DNA of 64,000 nt from Streptomyces sp. R44 (GTDB lineage Bacteria; Actinomycetota; Actinomycetes; Streptomycetales; Streptomycetaceae). A program made the translations under genes and the position numbers. Location of the stretch: contig NZ_CP163444.1 of NCBI RefSeq assembly GCF_041053105.1, positions 6,728,501-6,792,500 of the forward strand. The letters are read 5' to 3'. Position 1 is the first letter of the stretch. Each line of letters starts with the position of its first letter. Positions 27,502 to 36,513 of this stretch are shown here, in pieces. Under the pieces are notes generated by a model that saw only the letters and a program-made list of their open reading frames with translations, did no database searches and had not been told where the DNA came from.

Positions 27502-28674
27502 TCAGCCGGCCGTGGCGCCGTACCGCGCGAGCAGGCGGGCCCGGCGGGACGGCTGGAGGTTCGCGCGGGTCACGTCCCCGTCGTAGTGGGCGAGGACCCG
27601 GGGGTCCATGACGCGGCGCCAGAGCGGCGGCACGTACGCGAGGACGATCATCCCCGCGTACCCCGTCGGCATCTCGGGGGCCTCGTCGAAGTGGCGCAGC
27701 GACTGGTAGCGCCGGGTGGGGTTGGCGTGATGGTCGCTGTGCCGCTGGAGGTGGTAGAGGAAGACGTTCGAGGCGATGTTGTCGCTGTTCCAGCTGTGGC
27801 GCGGGGCGCAGCGCTCGTACCGGCCGCTCGCGGTGACCTCCCGCTTGAGGCCGTAGTGCTCGGTGTAGTTGATGACTTCGAGCAGGCAGAAGCCGAAGAC
27901 CGCCTGGACCGCGAGGTACGGCAGGACCCCGGGCCCGAAGGCGAGCGCGAGCCCCGCGAAGAGGGCGAACGACAGCGCCCAGGAGCCGAGGACCGTGTTC
28001 CGCGGGCTCCACACGGACCGGCCCCTGCGGCCGAGCCGCCGCTTCTCCAGGCGCCAGGCCGAGGTGAGGCTGCCGAGGACCGTCCGGGGCAGGAAGCGCC
28101 AGAAGCTCTCGCCGAGCCGGGCGCTCGCCGGGTCCTCGGGGGTGGCGACGCGGATGTGGTGGCCGTGGTTGTGCTCGACGTAGAAGTGGCCGTACCAGGT
28201 CTGGGCGAGCGCGATCCGGGAGAGCCGGCGCTCCAGGGCCTCCGTCTTGTGCCCGAGTTCATGGGCGGTGTTGATGGCGATGCCGGCGACCCCGCCGAGG
28301 GTGAACGTGAGCCCGATCCGGTCGACGAGGGCGAGGTCGCCCCGGGTGATCAGCCAGCAGCCGAGGACGAGGCCCGCGTACTGGAGCGGGAGGTAGAGGT
28401 AGGTGCACCACCGGTAGTAGCGGTCCTGCTCCAGGCGGGCGATCGCGCTGTCCGGCGGGTTGGCGGAGTCCTTGCCGATGAGGTGGTCGACGACCGGGAA
28501 GAGCACGTACAGGACGAGGACCCCGGTCCACCAGAACAGACGGAGCCCGGTGGCGTTCACCAGTCCCCAGGAAAGGAAGGGGAAGGCCGGGATGAGCAGG
28601 CCGAGCAGCCAGAGCCAGCGCTTGGGGTCGCGCCAGGCGGCGGGGGCTTCGGGGGAGTCGCTGTGCAGGGCCAA
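27502..28674 (-). CDS. alkB: Alkane 1-monooxygenase (AlkB family)
   Basis: 390 aa integral membrane di-iron hydroxylase. The eight-histidine set is present: HELGHK, EHNHGHH and LQRHSDHHA, plus the NYTEHYGLKR motif. Six membrane segments are predicted by eye. It terminally hydroxylates medium or long-chain alkanes and needs rubredoxin and rubredoxin reductase, neither of which is encoded nearby. It is divergent from a TetR gene with a 138-base gap containing a palindromic operator. Confidence 0.95.
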   Translation of the reverse strand: MALHSDSPEAPAAWRDPKRWLWLLGLLIPAFPFLSWGLVNATGLRLFWWTGVLVLYVLFPVVDHLIGKDSANPPDSAIARLEQDRYYRWCTYLYLPLQYAGLVLGCWLITRGDLALVDRIGLTFTLGGVAGIAINTAHELGHKTEALERRLSRIALAQTWYGHFYVEHNHGHHIRVATPEDPASARLGESFWRFLPRTVLGSLTSAWRLEKRRLGRRGRSVWSPRNTVLGSWALSFALFAGLALAFGPGVLPYLAVQAVFGFCLLEVINYTEHYGLKREVTASGRYERCAPRHSWNSDNIASNVFLYHLQRHSDHHANPTRRYQSLRHFDEAPEMPTGYAGMIVLAYVPPLWRRVMDPRVLAHYDGDVTRANLQPSRRARLLARYGATAG

Positions 28675-28714
28675 GACCGGCTCCTCGGAGAGGTGGACAC
28701 TTCACATGCGTTCT

Positions 28715-28729
28715 GTCCATTTGATAGAC
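28715..28729. promoter_or_regulatory. Operator between alkB and TetR genes
   Basis: GTCCATTTGATAGAC forms a 6-of-7 matched palindrome (GTCnATnnnATnGAC) at the middle of the divergent gap, where a TetR dimer could block both promoters. The binding protein is presumably the TetR encoded at 28813. Confidence 0.5.
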
Positions 28730-28812
28730 GGATCCCTTGTGAGGTGTCAATGCTCTGGACGGAGACCGGTGTGCGAGGACGGAGGGGGGTCGGTGGATAA
28801 AGTGGGGGCACG

Positions 28813-29406
28813 ATGACACGTTTCCGCGAGAGTGTTCGGTCCCTCCTCCGCGAGCAGGTGCTCGACGCCGCCTACCGGCTCGTCGCCGCCGACGGCTGGG
28901 GCGTGCTCCGCATGGCCGCCGTCGCACGGGCCGCCGGCATCAGCCGCCAGACGCTCTACAACGAGTTCGGCTCGAAGGAGGCCATCGGCAACGCCCTGGT
29001 CCAGCGCGAGCTGGAGGGCTTCCTCCTCGGCATCCAGCGCGAACTCGACGCCCACCGGGGCGAGCTGGAGGCGGCAGCGGCGGCGGGCGTCGGCTACACG
29101 CTCCAGCAGGCCGTGGACAACCCCCTCATCAAGAGCGTCCTGCTCGCCGCGCGCGGCGGCGAGGACGACCTCCTCGCCTACCTCACCACACGCCCGGAGC
29201 CGGTCTTCGGCACGGCGATGGCGATGCTCGACGCGTACGCGATCGAGGCCTGGCCCGACGTCGACGAGGAGTCCCGGGGCCTGGCCGTCGAGACGATCGT
29301 GCGGCTCACCGTCAGCCACATCGTCCAGCCGGTGGCCGCGCCGGAGGAGTCGGCCCGGCGCATCGCCAGGATCACGGCACGGATCGCCTACCCGGGCGGC
29401 ACCTGA
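28813..29406 (+). CDS. TetR regulator of the alkane monooxygenase
   Basis: 197 aa. HTH-containing N-terminus: EQVLDAAYRLVAADGWGVLRMAAVARAAGISRQTLYNEFGSK in pieces, with the LYNEFGSK variant often found in AlkX-type regulators beside alkB. The C-terminal domain is helical and hydrophobic, compatible with fatty acid or alkane ligands. It is divergent from alkB, and the operator at 28715 suggests local control. The ligand is inferred. Confidence 0.88.
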   Translation: MTRFRESVRSLLREQVLDAAYRLVAADGWGVLRMAAVARAAGISRQTLYNEFGSKEAIGNALVQRELEGFLLGIQRELDAHRGELEAAAAAGVGYTLQQAVDNPLIKSVLLAARGGEDDLLAYLTTRPEPVFGTAMAMLDAYAIEAWPDVDEESRGLAVETIVRLTVSHIVQPVAAPEESARRIARITARIAYPGGT

Positions 29407-29493
29407 CCGACCGCCGGGAACCCGTGGGCGGTGGCAGCCGACTTCCTCGACGCGACACAGAACGTCGGGCCCTGCCATCCCCTGGGGAGAACC

Positions 29494-30222
29494 ATGAACC
29501 GCCGCAACCTGCTCCGCACCACCACCGCCCTCGGTGCCGCGGGCGCGCTGGGAACCAGTACCGCCGCCCACGCCGCTCCCGTCGAGGCGCCGGCCGCGCG
29601 CCGCCCGCTCCGCGTCCACCTCGTGCTCTTCGACGGCGTCGAGGAGATCGACTTCGCCGCCCCCTACGAGGTGCTCTCCGCCGCCGGCTTCTTCTCCCGG
29701 CGTCCGGTGGACGTCCGGTACGTCTCCGTCGACGGGCCCGGCACCGTCACCGCCGCCTACGGGACGGAGGTCCGCGTCGACCACCCCTGGGCCCCGCGCG
29801 AGGCCGACCTGCTCGTCGTGCCGGGCGGCGGCTACGCGCGCCGGGACAGCCCGGGCGTCCGGGCCGAGATCGACCGGGGCACCCTGCCCCGCGCCCTCGC
29901 GGCGGCGGTCCGGCCGGGGCTCACCGTCGCCGCGCTGTGCACCGGCGTCATGCTGCTCGCCGCCGCCGGACTGACCCGGGGCCGCCCCTGCACCACCCAC
30001 CACAAGGCCCGGCCGGACCTGGAGCGGCAGGGCGGCGTCCTGAAGGGGGCCAGGGTGGTGGACGACGGCGACCTGGTGACCGCCGGGGGCGTCACCTCGG
30101 GTCTGGAGCTCGCGCTCTGGCTCGTGCGCCGGGAACTCGGCCCCGACGCGGCGAACGGCCTGGAGGCCATGCTCGAGTACGAGGCGCGGGGCACGGTCCG
30201 GGTCCGGCCGGACCGGCTCTGA
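29494..30222 (+). CDS. Tat-exported DJ-1/PfpI family protein
   Basis: 242 aa from the ATG at 29494, preceded by GGGGAGA. The N-terminus MNRRNLLRTTTALGAAGALG and the following AHAAP form a twin-arginine signal peptide. The mature part has the class I glutamine-amidotransferase-like fold with the nucleophile elbow VAALCTGVMLLAAAG and VPGGGYARRD. Relatives include isonitrile hydratase-like and ThiJ/PfpI proteins; the substrate is unknown. Export of such a protein is less common than cytoplasmic forms. It is flanked by its own hairpin at 30287. Confidence 0.85.
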   Translation: MNRRNLLRTTTALGAAGALGTSTAAHAAPVEAPAARRPLRVHLVLFDGVEEIDFAAPYEVLSAAGFFSRRPVDVRYVSVDGPGTVTAAYGTEVRVDHPWAPREADLLVVPGGGYARRDSPGVRAEIDRGTLPRALAAAVRPGLTVAALCTGVMLLAAAGLTRGRPCTTHHKARPDLERQGGVLKGARVVDDGDLVTAGGVTSGLELALWLVRRELGPDAANGLEAMLEYEARGTVRVRPDRL

Positions 30223-30227
30223 CGGAC

Positions 30228-30276
30228 GGCTCCGGCGGACCGGCTTCGGTGGACCGGCTCCGGCGGACCGGCTTCG
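30228..30276. repeat. 21-bp direct repeat downstream of PfpI gene
   Basis: Two identical 21-bp units at 30228-30248 and 30256-30276 (starting GGCTCCGGCGGACC, ending GGCTTCG), 28-base period, lie just after the stop codon. No function is apparent. Confidence 0.75.
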
Positions 30277-30286
30277 CGGACGCGGC

Positions 30287-30329
30287 GAGGCCCGCTGACG
30301 GACACGGGGGATCTCCGGCAGCGGGCCTC
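30287..30329 (+). terminator. Terminator of the PfpI gene
   Basis: GAGGCCCGCTG (30287-30297) pairs with CAGCGGGCCTC (30319-30329) around a 21-base loop, followed by TGTTG. It lies 65 bases after the stop. Confidence 0.65.
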
Positions 30330-30489
30330 TGTTGAATATTGTACGAGATCGTTCGGCGTGGTTCACCACGGCCGGCGGCGGTGGCGAAGGGCGGGCGCCC
30401 GGGGTACATCTCCCCTGAGGCGCGGACACGGCCCGCCCGGGGCCGGACACCCTCGACCGCGCCCCCCCCGTGCCGACGAGGAGGCCGCC

Positions 30490-30696
30490 GTGGAAGGCAG
30501 AAGCAAAGGGTTCGTGCAGTCCTTCAACCGTCTCGGCGGGTACGGCTTCGTCGTCCCCGTGGGCTCCGAGGAGCAGGTGTACTTCAGCGCCGAGGACATC
30601 GAGAGCGAGGAGCGGACGGTCTCCGAGGGGCAGCAGGTCTCCTTCGTCCTGGTCCTCGGCGACGGCCGCTTCGAAGCGAAGGAACTGCGCGTCTGA
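30490..30696 (+). CDS. Small cold-shock-domain protein
   Basis: 68 aa from a GTG with GAGGAGG five bases before it. The sequence EGRSKGFVQSFNRLGGYGFVVP and VYFSAEDIESEERTVSEGQQVSF has the layout of a CspA OB-fold: RNP1-like GYGFVVP and RNP2-like VYFSAEDI, though more divergent than housekeeping cold shock proteins. It is probably a nucleic-acid-binding chaperone. It stands alone between the PfpI gene and the cobalamin riboswitch. Confidence 0.8.
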   Translation: MEGRSKGFVQSFNRLGGYGFVVPVGSEEQVYFSAEDIESEERTVSEGQQVSFVLVLGDGRFEAKELRV

Positions 30697-30759
30697 CAGC
30701 GGCGGGCGCCCCCGGGTGCGGCGGCCTGCCGGTGGTACTGTGCCGAGGCCAGTCGCACC

Positions 30760-30930
30760 TTTGTACGCACCTGAACGGGTACGTCCACGGGTCAGGGAAT
30801 CCGGTGCGAGACCGGAACTGACGCGCAGCGGTGAGGGCGACGGGCGGAGCATCGGCCACTGGGCGGCACGCGAGCCCGGGAAGGCGCTCCGTCCGGCTGA
30901 CCCCGAGTCCGAAGACCTGCTGGCGGCCCC
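30760..30930 (+). promoter_or_regulatory. Cobalamin riboswitch (B12 box)
   Basis: The order of conserved elements matches the cobalamin riboswitch: GTCAGGGAATCCGGTGCGAG, then ACCGGAACTGACGCGCAGCG and GTGAG, later GGCCACTGGG, GGGAAGGCG, and the 3' box GAGTCCGAAGACCTGC. It lies 76-246 bases before the substrate-binding protein gene of a BtuFCD-like ABC system, so B12 probably reduces their expression. Boundaries are approximate. Confidence 0.88.
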
Positions 30931-31005
30931 GGCGGCACGCTGCCGTCCGGGGAGCACCGTACGACAGGCTCCGCGTATGAGCCGTGGACGCAGAGGAAGT
31001 CCCCC

Positions 31006-32052
31006 GTGCCGCTCGCACACCCCGTCCGCTCCGCCGTGCCCGCCCTGGCCGGCGTCCTGCTGCTCCTCGCGACGGCGACCGGCTGCGGGCCCTCCGCATC
31101 CTCGTCGAAGGGCGCACCGGAGCGCGGCTACCCCGTGACCCTCGACGACAACTGCGGACGGCAGGTCCGCGTCGACCACGCCCCGCGCCGCGCCGTCGCC
31201 CTCGACCAGGGAGCGGCGGAGATCATGCTCTCCCTCGGCCTCGCCGACCGCATGGTGGGCACCGCGACCTGGACGGACCCGGTGCTCAAGGGCCTGGAGA
31301 AGGAGAACGCCAAGGTCCCGCGCCTCGCCGACCGCTACCCCTCCTTCGAGAAGGTCCTCGACACCGAACCCGACTTCGCGGCCGCCTCGTTCGCGTACAC
31401 CCTCGGCAAGGGCGGGGTCGCGCCCCGCGAACGCTTCGAGCAGCTCGGGGTCCCCACGTACCTCTCGCCCACCGACTGCGTCGGCAAGGACGACAGCGGC
31501 GACGGCGACGGCGTCCGCACCCGCCCCCTGGCCATGGACACGGTCTACGGCGAGATCCGCGACCTGGCCCGGGTGTTCGGGGTCCCCGAGCGCGGCGAGA
31601 AGCTCGTCGCCGGGCTCAAGGGCCGGGTCGCGAAGGCCACGGCGGCGGCCGACTTCACCGACGCCACCGTCCTCTACTGGTACTCCGACGCCAAGGCGCC
31701 CTACATGGCGGGCTGTTGCGGGGCGCCGGGGATCGTCACGCACGCGCTCGGCGCGAAGAACGTCTTCGACGACACCCGCGAGGAGTGGCCCCAGGTCAAC
31801 TGGGAGACCGTCGCGGACCGCGACCCCGACGTCCTCGTCATCGGCGACCTGACGCGCCGGGCGCAGTCCGCCGAGAGCGCGGCGAAGAAGGTCGAGTTCC
31901 TGGAGTCCGACCCCGTCACCCGGAACATGACGGCCGTGAAGCACAAGCGGTACGTCCTGCTCAGCGGGCAGGCGATGAACCCCACCCTCCGCACCGTCGA
32001 GGGCGTCGAGAAGGTGGCGGCCGCGCTCCGCTCGTACGGTCTCGCCAAGTGA
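31006..32052 (+). CDS. Cobalamin/corrinoid ABC transporter substrate-binding lipoprotein
   Basis: 348 aa, GTG start after GAGGAAG. The N-terminus is a lipoprotein signal with lipobox TATGC near residue 29. The body is a helical-backbone-type binding protein (TroA/BtuF-like): VTLDDNCGRQVRVDHAPRR, ALDQGAAEIMLSLGLADRMVG and a C-terminal PTLRTVEGVEKVAAAL. The riboswitch just upstream points to corrinoid rather than siderophore as the ligand. It is coupled by GTGA overlap to the permease. Confidence 0.88.
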   Translation: MPLAHPVRSAVPALAGVLLLLATATGCGPSASSSKGAPERGYPVTLDDNCGRQVRVDHAPRRAVALDQGAAEIMLSLGLADRMVGTATWTDPVLKGLEKENAKVPRLADRYPSFEKVLDTEPDFAAASFAYTLGKGGVAPRERFEQLGVPTYLSPTDCVGKDDSGDGDGVRTRPLAMDTVYGEIRDLARVFGVPERGEKLVAGLKGRVAKATAAADFTDATVLYWYSDAKAPYMAGCCGAPGIVTHALGAKNVFDDTREEWPQVNWETVADRDPDVLVIGDLTRRAQSAESAAKKVEFLESDPVTRNMTAVKHKRYVLLSGQAMNPTLRTVEGVEKVAAALRSYGLAK

Positions 32053-33086
32053 CGGCCGCCCGGCGGGAGATCACGTCCGCCAAGGTGCTCCTGCGGGCGG
32101 CGGCCGGGATCGCGCTGCTCGGCCTCTCCGTGGCCGTGGCCGTCACCATCGGCCCCGCGGACATCGGCGTCGGCGAGGCCGGTTCCGTGATCGCCGCCCA
32201 CCTCGGCGGCGACGCCTCCGGCCTCTCGCCGATCCGCGACGGGATCGTCTGGGACCTGCGGCTGCCCCGTACCCTCCTCGCCGCCGTCTGCGGCGCCGGA
32301 CTCGCCGTCTGCGGGGCGGTGATGCAGTCCCTCCTGCGCAACCCGCTCGCCGACCCCTTCGTCCTCGGCGTCTCCTCCGGCGCGTCCACCGGCGCGGTCG
32401 CGGTCGTCGTCCTGGGCATCGGCGGCGGCGTCCTCTCCGTCACCGGCGGGGCGTTTCTGGGGGCGGTGGTCTCCTTCGCGCTCGTCCTGCTGCTCAGCCA
32501 CACCCTCGGCGGCTCCACGGACCGCGTGGTCCTCGCGGGCGTCGCCGCGATGCAGCTCTTCTCCGCCCTCACCTCCTTCGTCGTGATGACCGCCGCCGAC
32601 GCCGAGACCACCCGGGGCGTCCTCTTCTGGCTGCTCGGCTCGCTCGCCGGGGCGGGCTGGGGCGACGTGTGGCTGTGCCTCGCCGTCCTCGCGGCGGCCC
32701 TGCTCGTCTGCGGCGGGTACGCGCGGACCCTGGACGCCTTCGCCTTCGGCGAGGAGGCCGCCGCCTCCCTCGGCGTCGCCGTCGCCCGGACCCGGCTCGT
32801 CCTGCTGTGCGTCACCGCGCTCCTGACGGCCGCCCTGGTCTCCGCCGCCGGCGCGATCGGCTTCGTCGGCCTCGTCCTGCCGCACGCCGCCCGCGCGCTC
32901 GCGGGTCCCGGGCACGCCCGCCTCCTGCCGGTCACCGCCCTGGCCGGAGCGGTGTTCCTCGTCTGGGCCGACACGCTCGCGCGCACGGTCCTCGACCCGC
33001 AGGAGGTGCCGGTGGGCGTGGTGACCTCGCTGATCGGCGTCCCGGCCTTCGTCCTCGTCCTGTACCGCACCAGGAGCGCACGATGA
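32049..33086 (+). CDS. BtuC/FecCD-family ABC permease
   Basis: 345 aa with about ten membrane helices. Family motifs are LRLPRTLLAAVCGAGLAVCGAVMQSLLRNPLADPFVLGVSSGAS in pieces and GAIGFVGLVLPHAAR near the C-terminus. It forms the dimeric channel of the cobalamin/iron-complex uptake system. The GTG start overlaps the binding protein stop, and the ATPase ATG overlaps its own stop. Confidence 0.93.
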   Translation: MTAARREITSAKVLLRAAAGIALLGLSVAVAVTIGPADIGVGEAGSVIAAHLGGDASGLSPIRDGIVWDLRLPRTLLAAVCGAGLAVCGAVMQSLLRNPLADPFVLGVSSGASTGAVAVVVLGIGGGVLSVTGGAFLGAVVSFALVLLLSHTLGGSTDRVVLAGVAAMQLFSALTSFVVMTAADAETTRGVLFWLLGSLAGAGWGDVWLCLAVLAAALLVCGGYARTLDAFAFGEEAAASLGVAVARTRLVLLCVTALLTAALVSAAGAIGFVGLVLPHAARALAGPGHARLLPVTALAGAVFLVWADTLARTVLDPQEVPVGVVTSLIGVPAFVLVLYRTRSAR

Positions 33087-33895
33087 CCGCGACCGCCGGT
33101 TCCCCGGGCGCCGGGCTCCACGCCGACCGGGTCTCGCGCACCGCCGGAGACACCGTCGTCCTCGACGGGGTCAGCGTCTCCCTCGCCCCGGGCACCGTCA
33201 CCGGGCTGCTCGGGCCCAACGGTTCGGGCAAGTCCACGCTGCTGCGCCTGCTCGCCGGCGTCCTCGCCCCCGACTCCGGAGTCGTCACCCTCGACGGCGA
33301 ACCGCTGGGCGGGCTCGGCCGCCGCGCCGTCGCCCGGCGCCTCGCCACGGTCGAGCAGCAGGCCGACACCCAGACCGACCTGACCGTCGCCGACGTCGTA
33401 CGCCTCGGCCGCGTCCCGCACCGCAGGGCCTGGACCCCGCCCTCGGCGGCGGACGAGACCGCCGTCCGCACCGCCCTCGAACGGACCGGGCTCACCGACC
33501 GCGCCCGGCAGCCCTGGCGCACCCTCTCCGGCGGCGAACGCCAGCGCGTCCAGATCGCCCGGGCCCTCGCCCAGGAACCGCGCGAACTCCTCCTCGACGA
33601 ACCCACCAACCACCTCGACATCCAGCACCAGCTCGACCTCCTCGCCCTCGTCTCCGGCCTCCGCCTCACCGCCGTCGTCGCCCTGCACGACCTCAACCTC
33701 GCGGCGATGCACTGCGACCGGCTCGTGGTCCTCGCCCGGGGCCGGGTGGTGGCGAGCGGCCCACCGGAGGAGGTCCTCACCGAGGAGCTCATCGCCGAGG
33801 TGTACGGGGTCCGCAGCGCCGTGACCCGGCCGGGACCCGACGGGCGCCCCCACATCCGCTTCCTGGGTACGGTGGGCCCATGTCCGAGCCCGTAG
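33083..33895 (+). CDS. BtuD/FecE-type ABC transporter ATPase
   Basis: 270 aa. Walker A GPNGSGKST, signature LSGGERQRVQIARAL, Walker B LLLDEPTNHLD and the H-loop ALHDLNLAAMHCD are intact. It powers the upstream permease. It overlaps the permease by ATGA, and the ArsR gene starts 16 bases before its stop, so all four genes form one transcript under the riboswitch. Confidence 0.94.
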   Translation: MTATAGSPGAGLHADRVSRTAGDTVVLDGVSVSLAPGTVTGLLGPNGSGKSTLLRLLAGVLAPDSGVVTLDGEPLGGLGRRAVARRLATVEQQADTQTDLTVADVVRLGRVPHRRAWTPPSAADETAVRTALERTGLTDRARQPWRTLSGGERQRVQIARALAQEPRELLLDEPTNHLDIQHQLDLLALVSGLRLTAVVALHDLNLAAMHCDRLVVLARGRVVASGPPEEVLTEELIAEVYGVRSAVTRPGPDGRPHIRFLGTVGPCPSP

Positions 33896-34242
33896 ACCCC
33901 GCAGCCGCTCCCTCCCGCCCGCACGAGCGGACCCCGGGACCGCGTGAACTCGCGGCGGCGGCCGAGGTGTTCGGTCTGCTCTCCGATCCCACCCGGCTCC
34001 ATCTGGTCTGGCTGCTCACCCGGGGCGAGGCCGACGTCACCGCCCTGACCGAGGCGTGCGGGGCCGCGCGCCCCGCGGTCAGCCAGCACCTCGCCAAGCT
34101 GCGCCTCGGCGGTCTCGTCACGAGCCGCAAGGACGGCCGCCGGGTCGTGTACGCGATGCCGGACGGACATCTGAAGCGCCTGGTCGTCGAGGCGATCAGC
34201 CGGGCGGACCACCAGGTGACCGGGGAGCCCTGGCACGACTGA
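33880..34242 (+). CDS. ArsR/SmtB family regulator
   Basis: 120 aa. Winged-helix features: VFGLLSDPTRLHLVWLLTRGE, DVTALTEACGAARPAVSQHLAKL, GLVTSRKDGRRVVYAM. The alpha-3 helix has one Cys (EACGAA) but not the classical CxC metal site; alpha-5 has scattered His residues (GHLKR, DHQ, WHD). It overlaps the ATPase gene by 16 bases and ends 8 bases before a palindrome upstream of an MFS gene. It probably represses that exporter in response to a metal, which would link uptake and efflux genes (inference). Confidence 0.85.
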   Translation: MSEPVDPAAAPSRPHERTPGPRELAAAAEVFGLLSDPTRLHLVWLLTRGEADVTALTEACGAARPAVSQHLAKLRLGGLVTSRKDGRRVVYAMPDGHLKRLVVEAISRADHQVTGEPWHD

Positions 34243-34250
34243 CGTCAACA

Positions 34251-34268
34251 TGTGCGCACGCGTGCACA
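34251..34268. promoter_or_regulatory. ArsR-type operator before the MFS gene
   Basis: TGTGCGCACGCGTGCACA is an 18-bp palindrome with 7 of 9 paired positions, between the ArsR stop and the MFS start. ArsR proteins bind such 12-2-12-like dyads. It covers an in-frame ATG at 34250, supporting the later start at 34334. Confidence 0.5.
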
Positions 34269-34333
34269 CGTCGGCTACGGTGGAGGTGTCGGAGACAACC
34301 AGCCGTCCGCCGTGGCCCACCGGGGGCGCCCCC

Positions 34334-35760
34334 ATGCTGTCCGTCCTGCGCAACCGCACCTACCGGCGCCTGTTCGGCGCGCAGGTCGTCGCCCTCGCGG
34401 GTACCGGCCTCGCGACCGTGGCGCTCAGCCTCCTCGCGTACGACCTGGCCGGGGCGGACGCCGCCGCCGTGCTCGGCACCGCCCTCGCCCTCAAGATGGC
34501 CGCGTACGTGACGATCGCCCCGCTCGCGGGCGCCCTCGCAGGCCGCGTGCCCCGGCGCACGCTGCTCGTCTCGATGGACCTGGCGCGGGCGACGGTCGTG
34601 CTCGCCCTGCCGTTCGTCACGCAGGTGTGGCAGGTCTACGTCCTGATCCTCCTGCTCCAGGCCGCATCGGCCGCCTTCACCCCGGCGTTCCAGGCCACGA
34701 TCCCGCAGGTGCTCCCCGAGGAACGCGCCTACACGGACGCCCTCTCCCTCTCCCGGCTCGCCTACGACCTGGAGAGCCTGGTCAGCCCCGTCCTGGCCGC
34801 CGCACTGCTCACGGTCGTCCCGTACGCCTGGCTCTTCACCGGCACGGCCCTCGGCTTCCTGGCCTCGGCCCTCCTCGTCAGGACGACCACCCTGCCCGCG
34901 CCTCCGGAACCCGGAGCGGGCGGTCCGCGCCGGCTCCACGCCAAGGTCGCCTTCGGCGTCCGGCTGCTGCTCGCCACCCCACGGCTGCGCGCCCTCCTCG
35001 CCCTCGACCTCGCCGTCGCGGCGGCCGGGGCCGTGGTGCTCGTCGACACCGTGCTCCTGGTCCGTGACACCCTCGGCCGCCCCGCCGGTGACGTCCCCCT
35101 CGCGCTCGGCGCCTACGGGGCCGGGTCCATGGCCGTGGCGCTGCTGCTGCCCCGCGTCCTGCGCCGGGCGGACGACCGTGCCGTCATGGTGCGGGCGGCC
35201 TTCGTCCTGCCCGGAGCCCTCGTGCTCCTCGCCCTCGGGCTCACCGCCGCGCCCGGCGCCTGGTCCTGGCCCGCGCTGCTCGCGGTCTGGCTGCTCGTCG
35301 GCTCCGCCGGCTCGGCCGTCCTCACCCCCGGCGGCCGGGTGGTGCGCCGCTCGGCCGCCGGCGACGACCTGCCGGCCGCCTTCGCGGCCCGGTTCTCCCT
35401 CTCGCACGCCTGCTGGCTGCTCGCCTACCCGCTCGCCGGCGCGCTCGCCGCCTGGGCCGGGCCCGCCGTCTCGGCGGCCGTGCTCGCCGCGCTCGCCCTC
35501 CTCGGGGCCGTGGGCGCGGCGTGCCTCTGGCCCCGCGAGGACCCGGCCGAGCTGGAGCACGTCCACCCCGAACTCCCGGCCGGCCACCCGCATCTGGCCG
35601 GGGTCGGGGCCGGAGCCGGAGCGGGGTCCGGGGCCGGCGGTCGGCACGCGCACGCGTACCACATCGACGCGCTGCACCAGCGGTGGCCGTCGGCACCGGG
35701 CCGGGCGTCCGGCCGGGCGTCCGGACGTGCTTCCCGGCCGTGCGTCCGTTCGCGCCTCCG
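34334..35760 (+). CDS. MFS transporter with His-rich tail, natural stop codon missing
   Basis: The transporter core spans about 420 residues from MLSVLRNRTYRRLFGAQVVALAG, with 12 membrane segments and the AGRVPRRTLL loop. A Gly/Ala linker follows, then a histidine-rich tail (HVHPELPAGHPHL, RHAHAYHIDALHQRWP). Relatives usually end just after this RWP motif. Here the frame has no stop and stays open through the region complementary to the TetR gene and into the next MFS gene, ending only at 38146. The listed end is the point where homology should stop. A lost stop or an indel in the CCGGGCGTCC repeats near 35697-35730 is likely. The ArsR gene and operator upstream suggest metal or drug export. 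Confidence 0.7.
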
Positions 35761-35761
35761 A

Positions 35762-36487
35762 TCAGCGCGGGAGCCGCATCTCCAGACCGTCCAGGACCAC
35801 GTCGAGGCCGTAGGCGAACTTGGCGTCCCGTGTGGCGGCCGGGTCGACCGCCGCGTGGGCGGCGGCCTCGGCGTACGACTCGGCGAGGTGGTCGTGGTCG
35901 GCTGCCGCCTGCTGGGCGGCGGGCATGAGACGGGCGATGAACGCGGCCTCGGTCTCCCCGGAGCGGGCGACCGTGGTGAGCCAGGCGGCCTCGGTGGTGC
36001 TCATGCCGATGACGTACGACAGGAGGGTGTCGATCGCCCGGCTCGGCTCGGGGAACCCGGCGGCCGTGAACAGGGCGGCGAGCCGCTCCGAGTACGACAT
36101 CAGGTTGGGGCCCAGATAGGCGAGCCCCGCCTGTCCGAGGGTCGACGAGAGCCAGGGGTGGCGCAGGGCCGTCGCGCGGAAGGACGCGGCGGCCTCGGTG
36201 GCGGCGGCCCGCCAGGGGCTGCCCGCGGGCGGGACGGTGATCTCGCCGGCGACCTCGTCCACGGCGAGCTCCATCAGCTCGTCCTTGGTGGCGACATGGC
36301 GGTAGAGCGAGGTGGCCCCGGCGTTCAGACGGGCGCCGAGCTTGCGCATGCTGAGCGCCTCGATGCCGTCGGCGTCCAGCATGACGACGGCCTCGCGGAC
36401 GATCGCGGCCCGGCTCAGCGCGGGCTGGTCGGGGGCGGCCTGCTCGCGGGCCCATACGGACGGGACGGGGTTCGCCTTGGCGGCCAT
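35762..36487 (-). CDS. TetR family regulator with TetR_C-type effector domain
   Basis: 241 aa. The HTH reads ALSRAAIVREAVVMLDADGI, LSMRKLGARLNAGATSLYRHV and KDELMELAVDEVAGEI, the class typical of tetracycline-repressor-like proteins with a C-terminal TetR_C domain (residues about 85-235). It is divergent from an EmrB/QacA exporter at 36638, and three palindromes lie between them. It converges on the stop-less MFS gene with no gap. It likely controls the exporter in response to a drug-like ligand. Confidence 0.88.
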   Translation of the reverse strand: MAAKANPVPSVWAREQAAPDQPALSRAAIVREAVVMLDADGIEALSMRKLGARLNAGATSLYRHVATKDELMELAVDEVAGEITVPPAGSPWRAAATEAAASFRATALRHPWLSSTLGQAGLAYLGPNLMSYSERLAALFTAAGFPEPSRAIDTLLSYVIGMSTTEAAWLTTVARSGETEAAFIARLMPAAQQAAADHDHLAESYAEAAAHAAVDPAATRDAKFAYGLDVVLDGLEMRLPR

Positions 36488-36513
36488 GGTCCTCCTTCAC
36501 TGCGACAAGCACT

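Noticed and set aside
28747..31944. A 1,065-codon minus-strand frame covering TetR, PfpI, cold-shock and BtuF genes
   Set aside because: It also covers the riboswitch and has no domain; the plus-strand genes and riboswitch account for the sequence.
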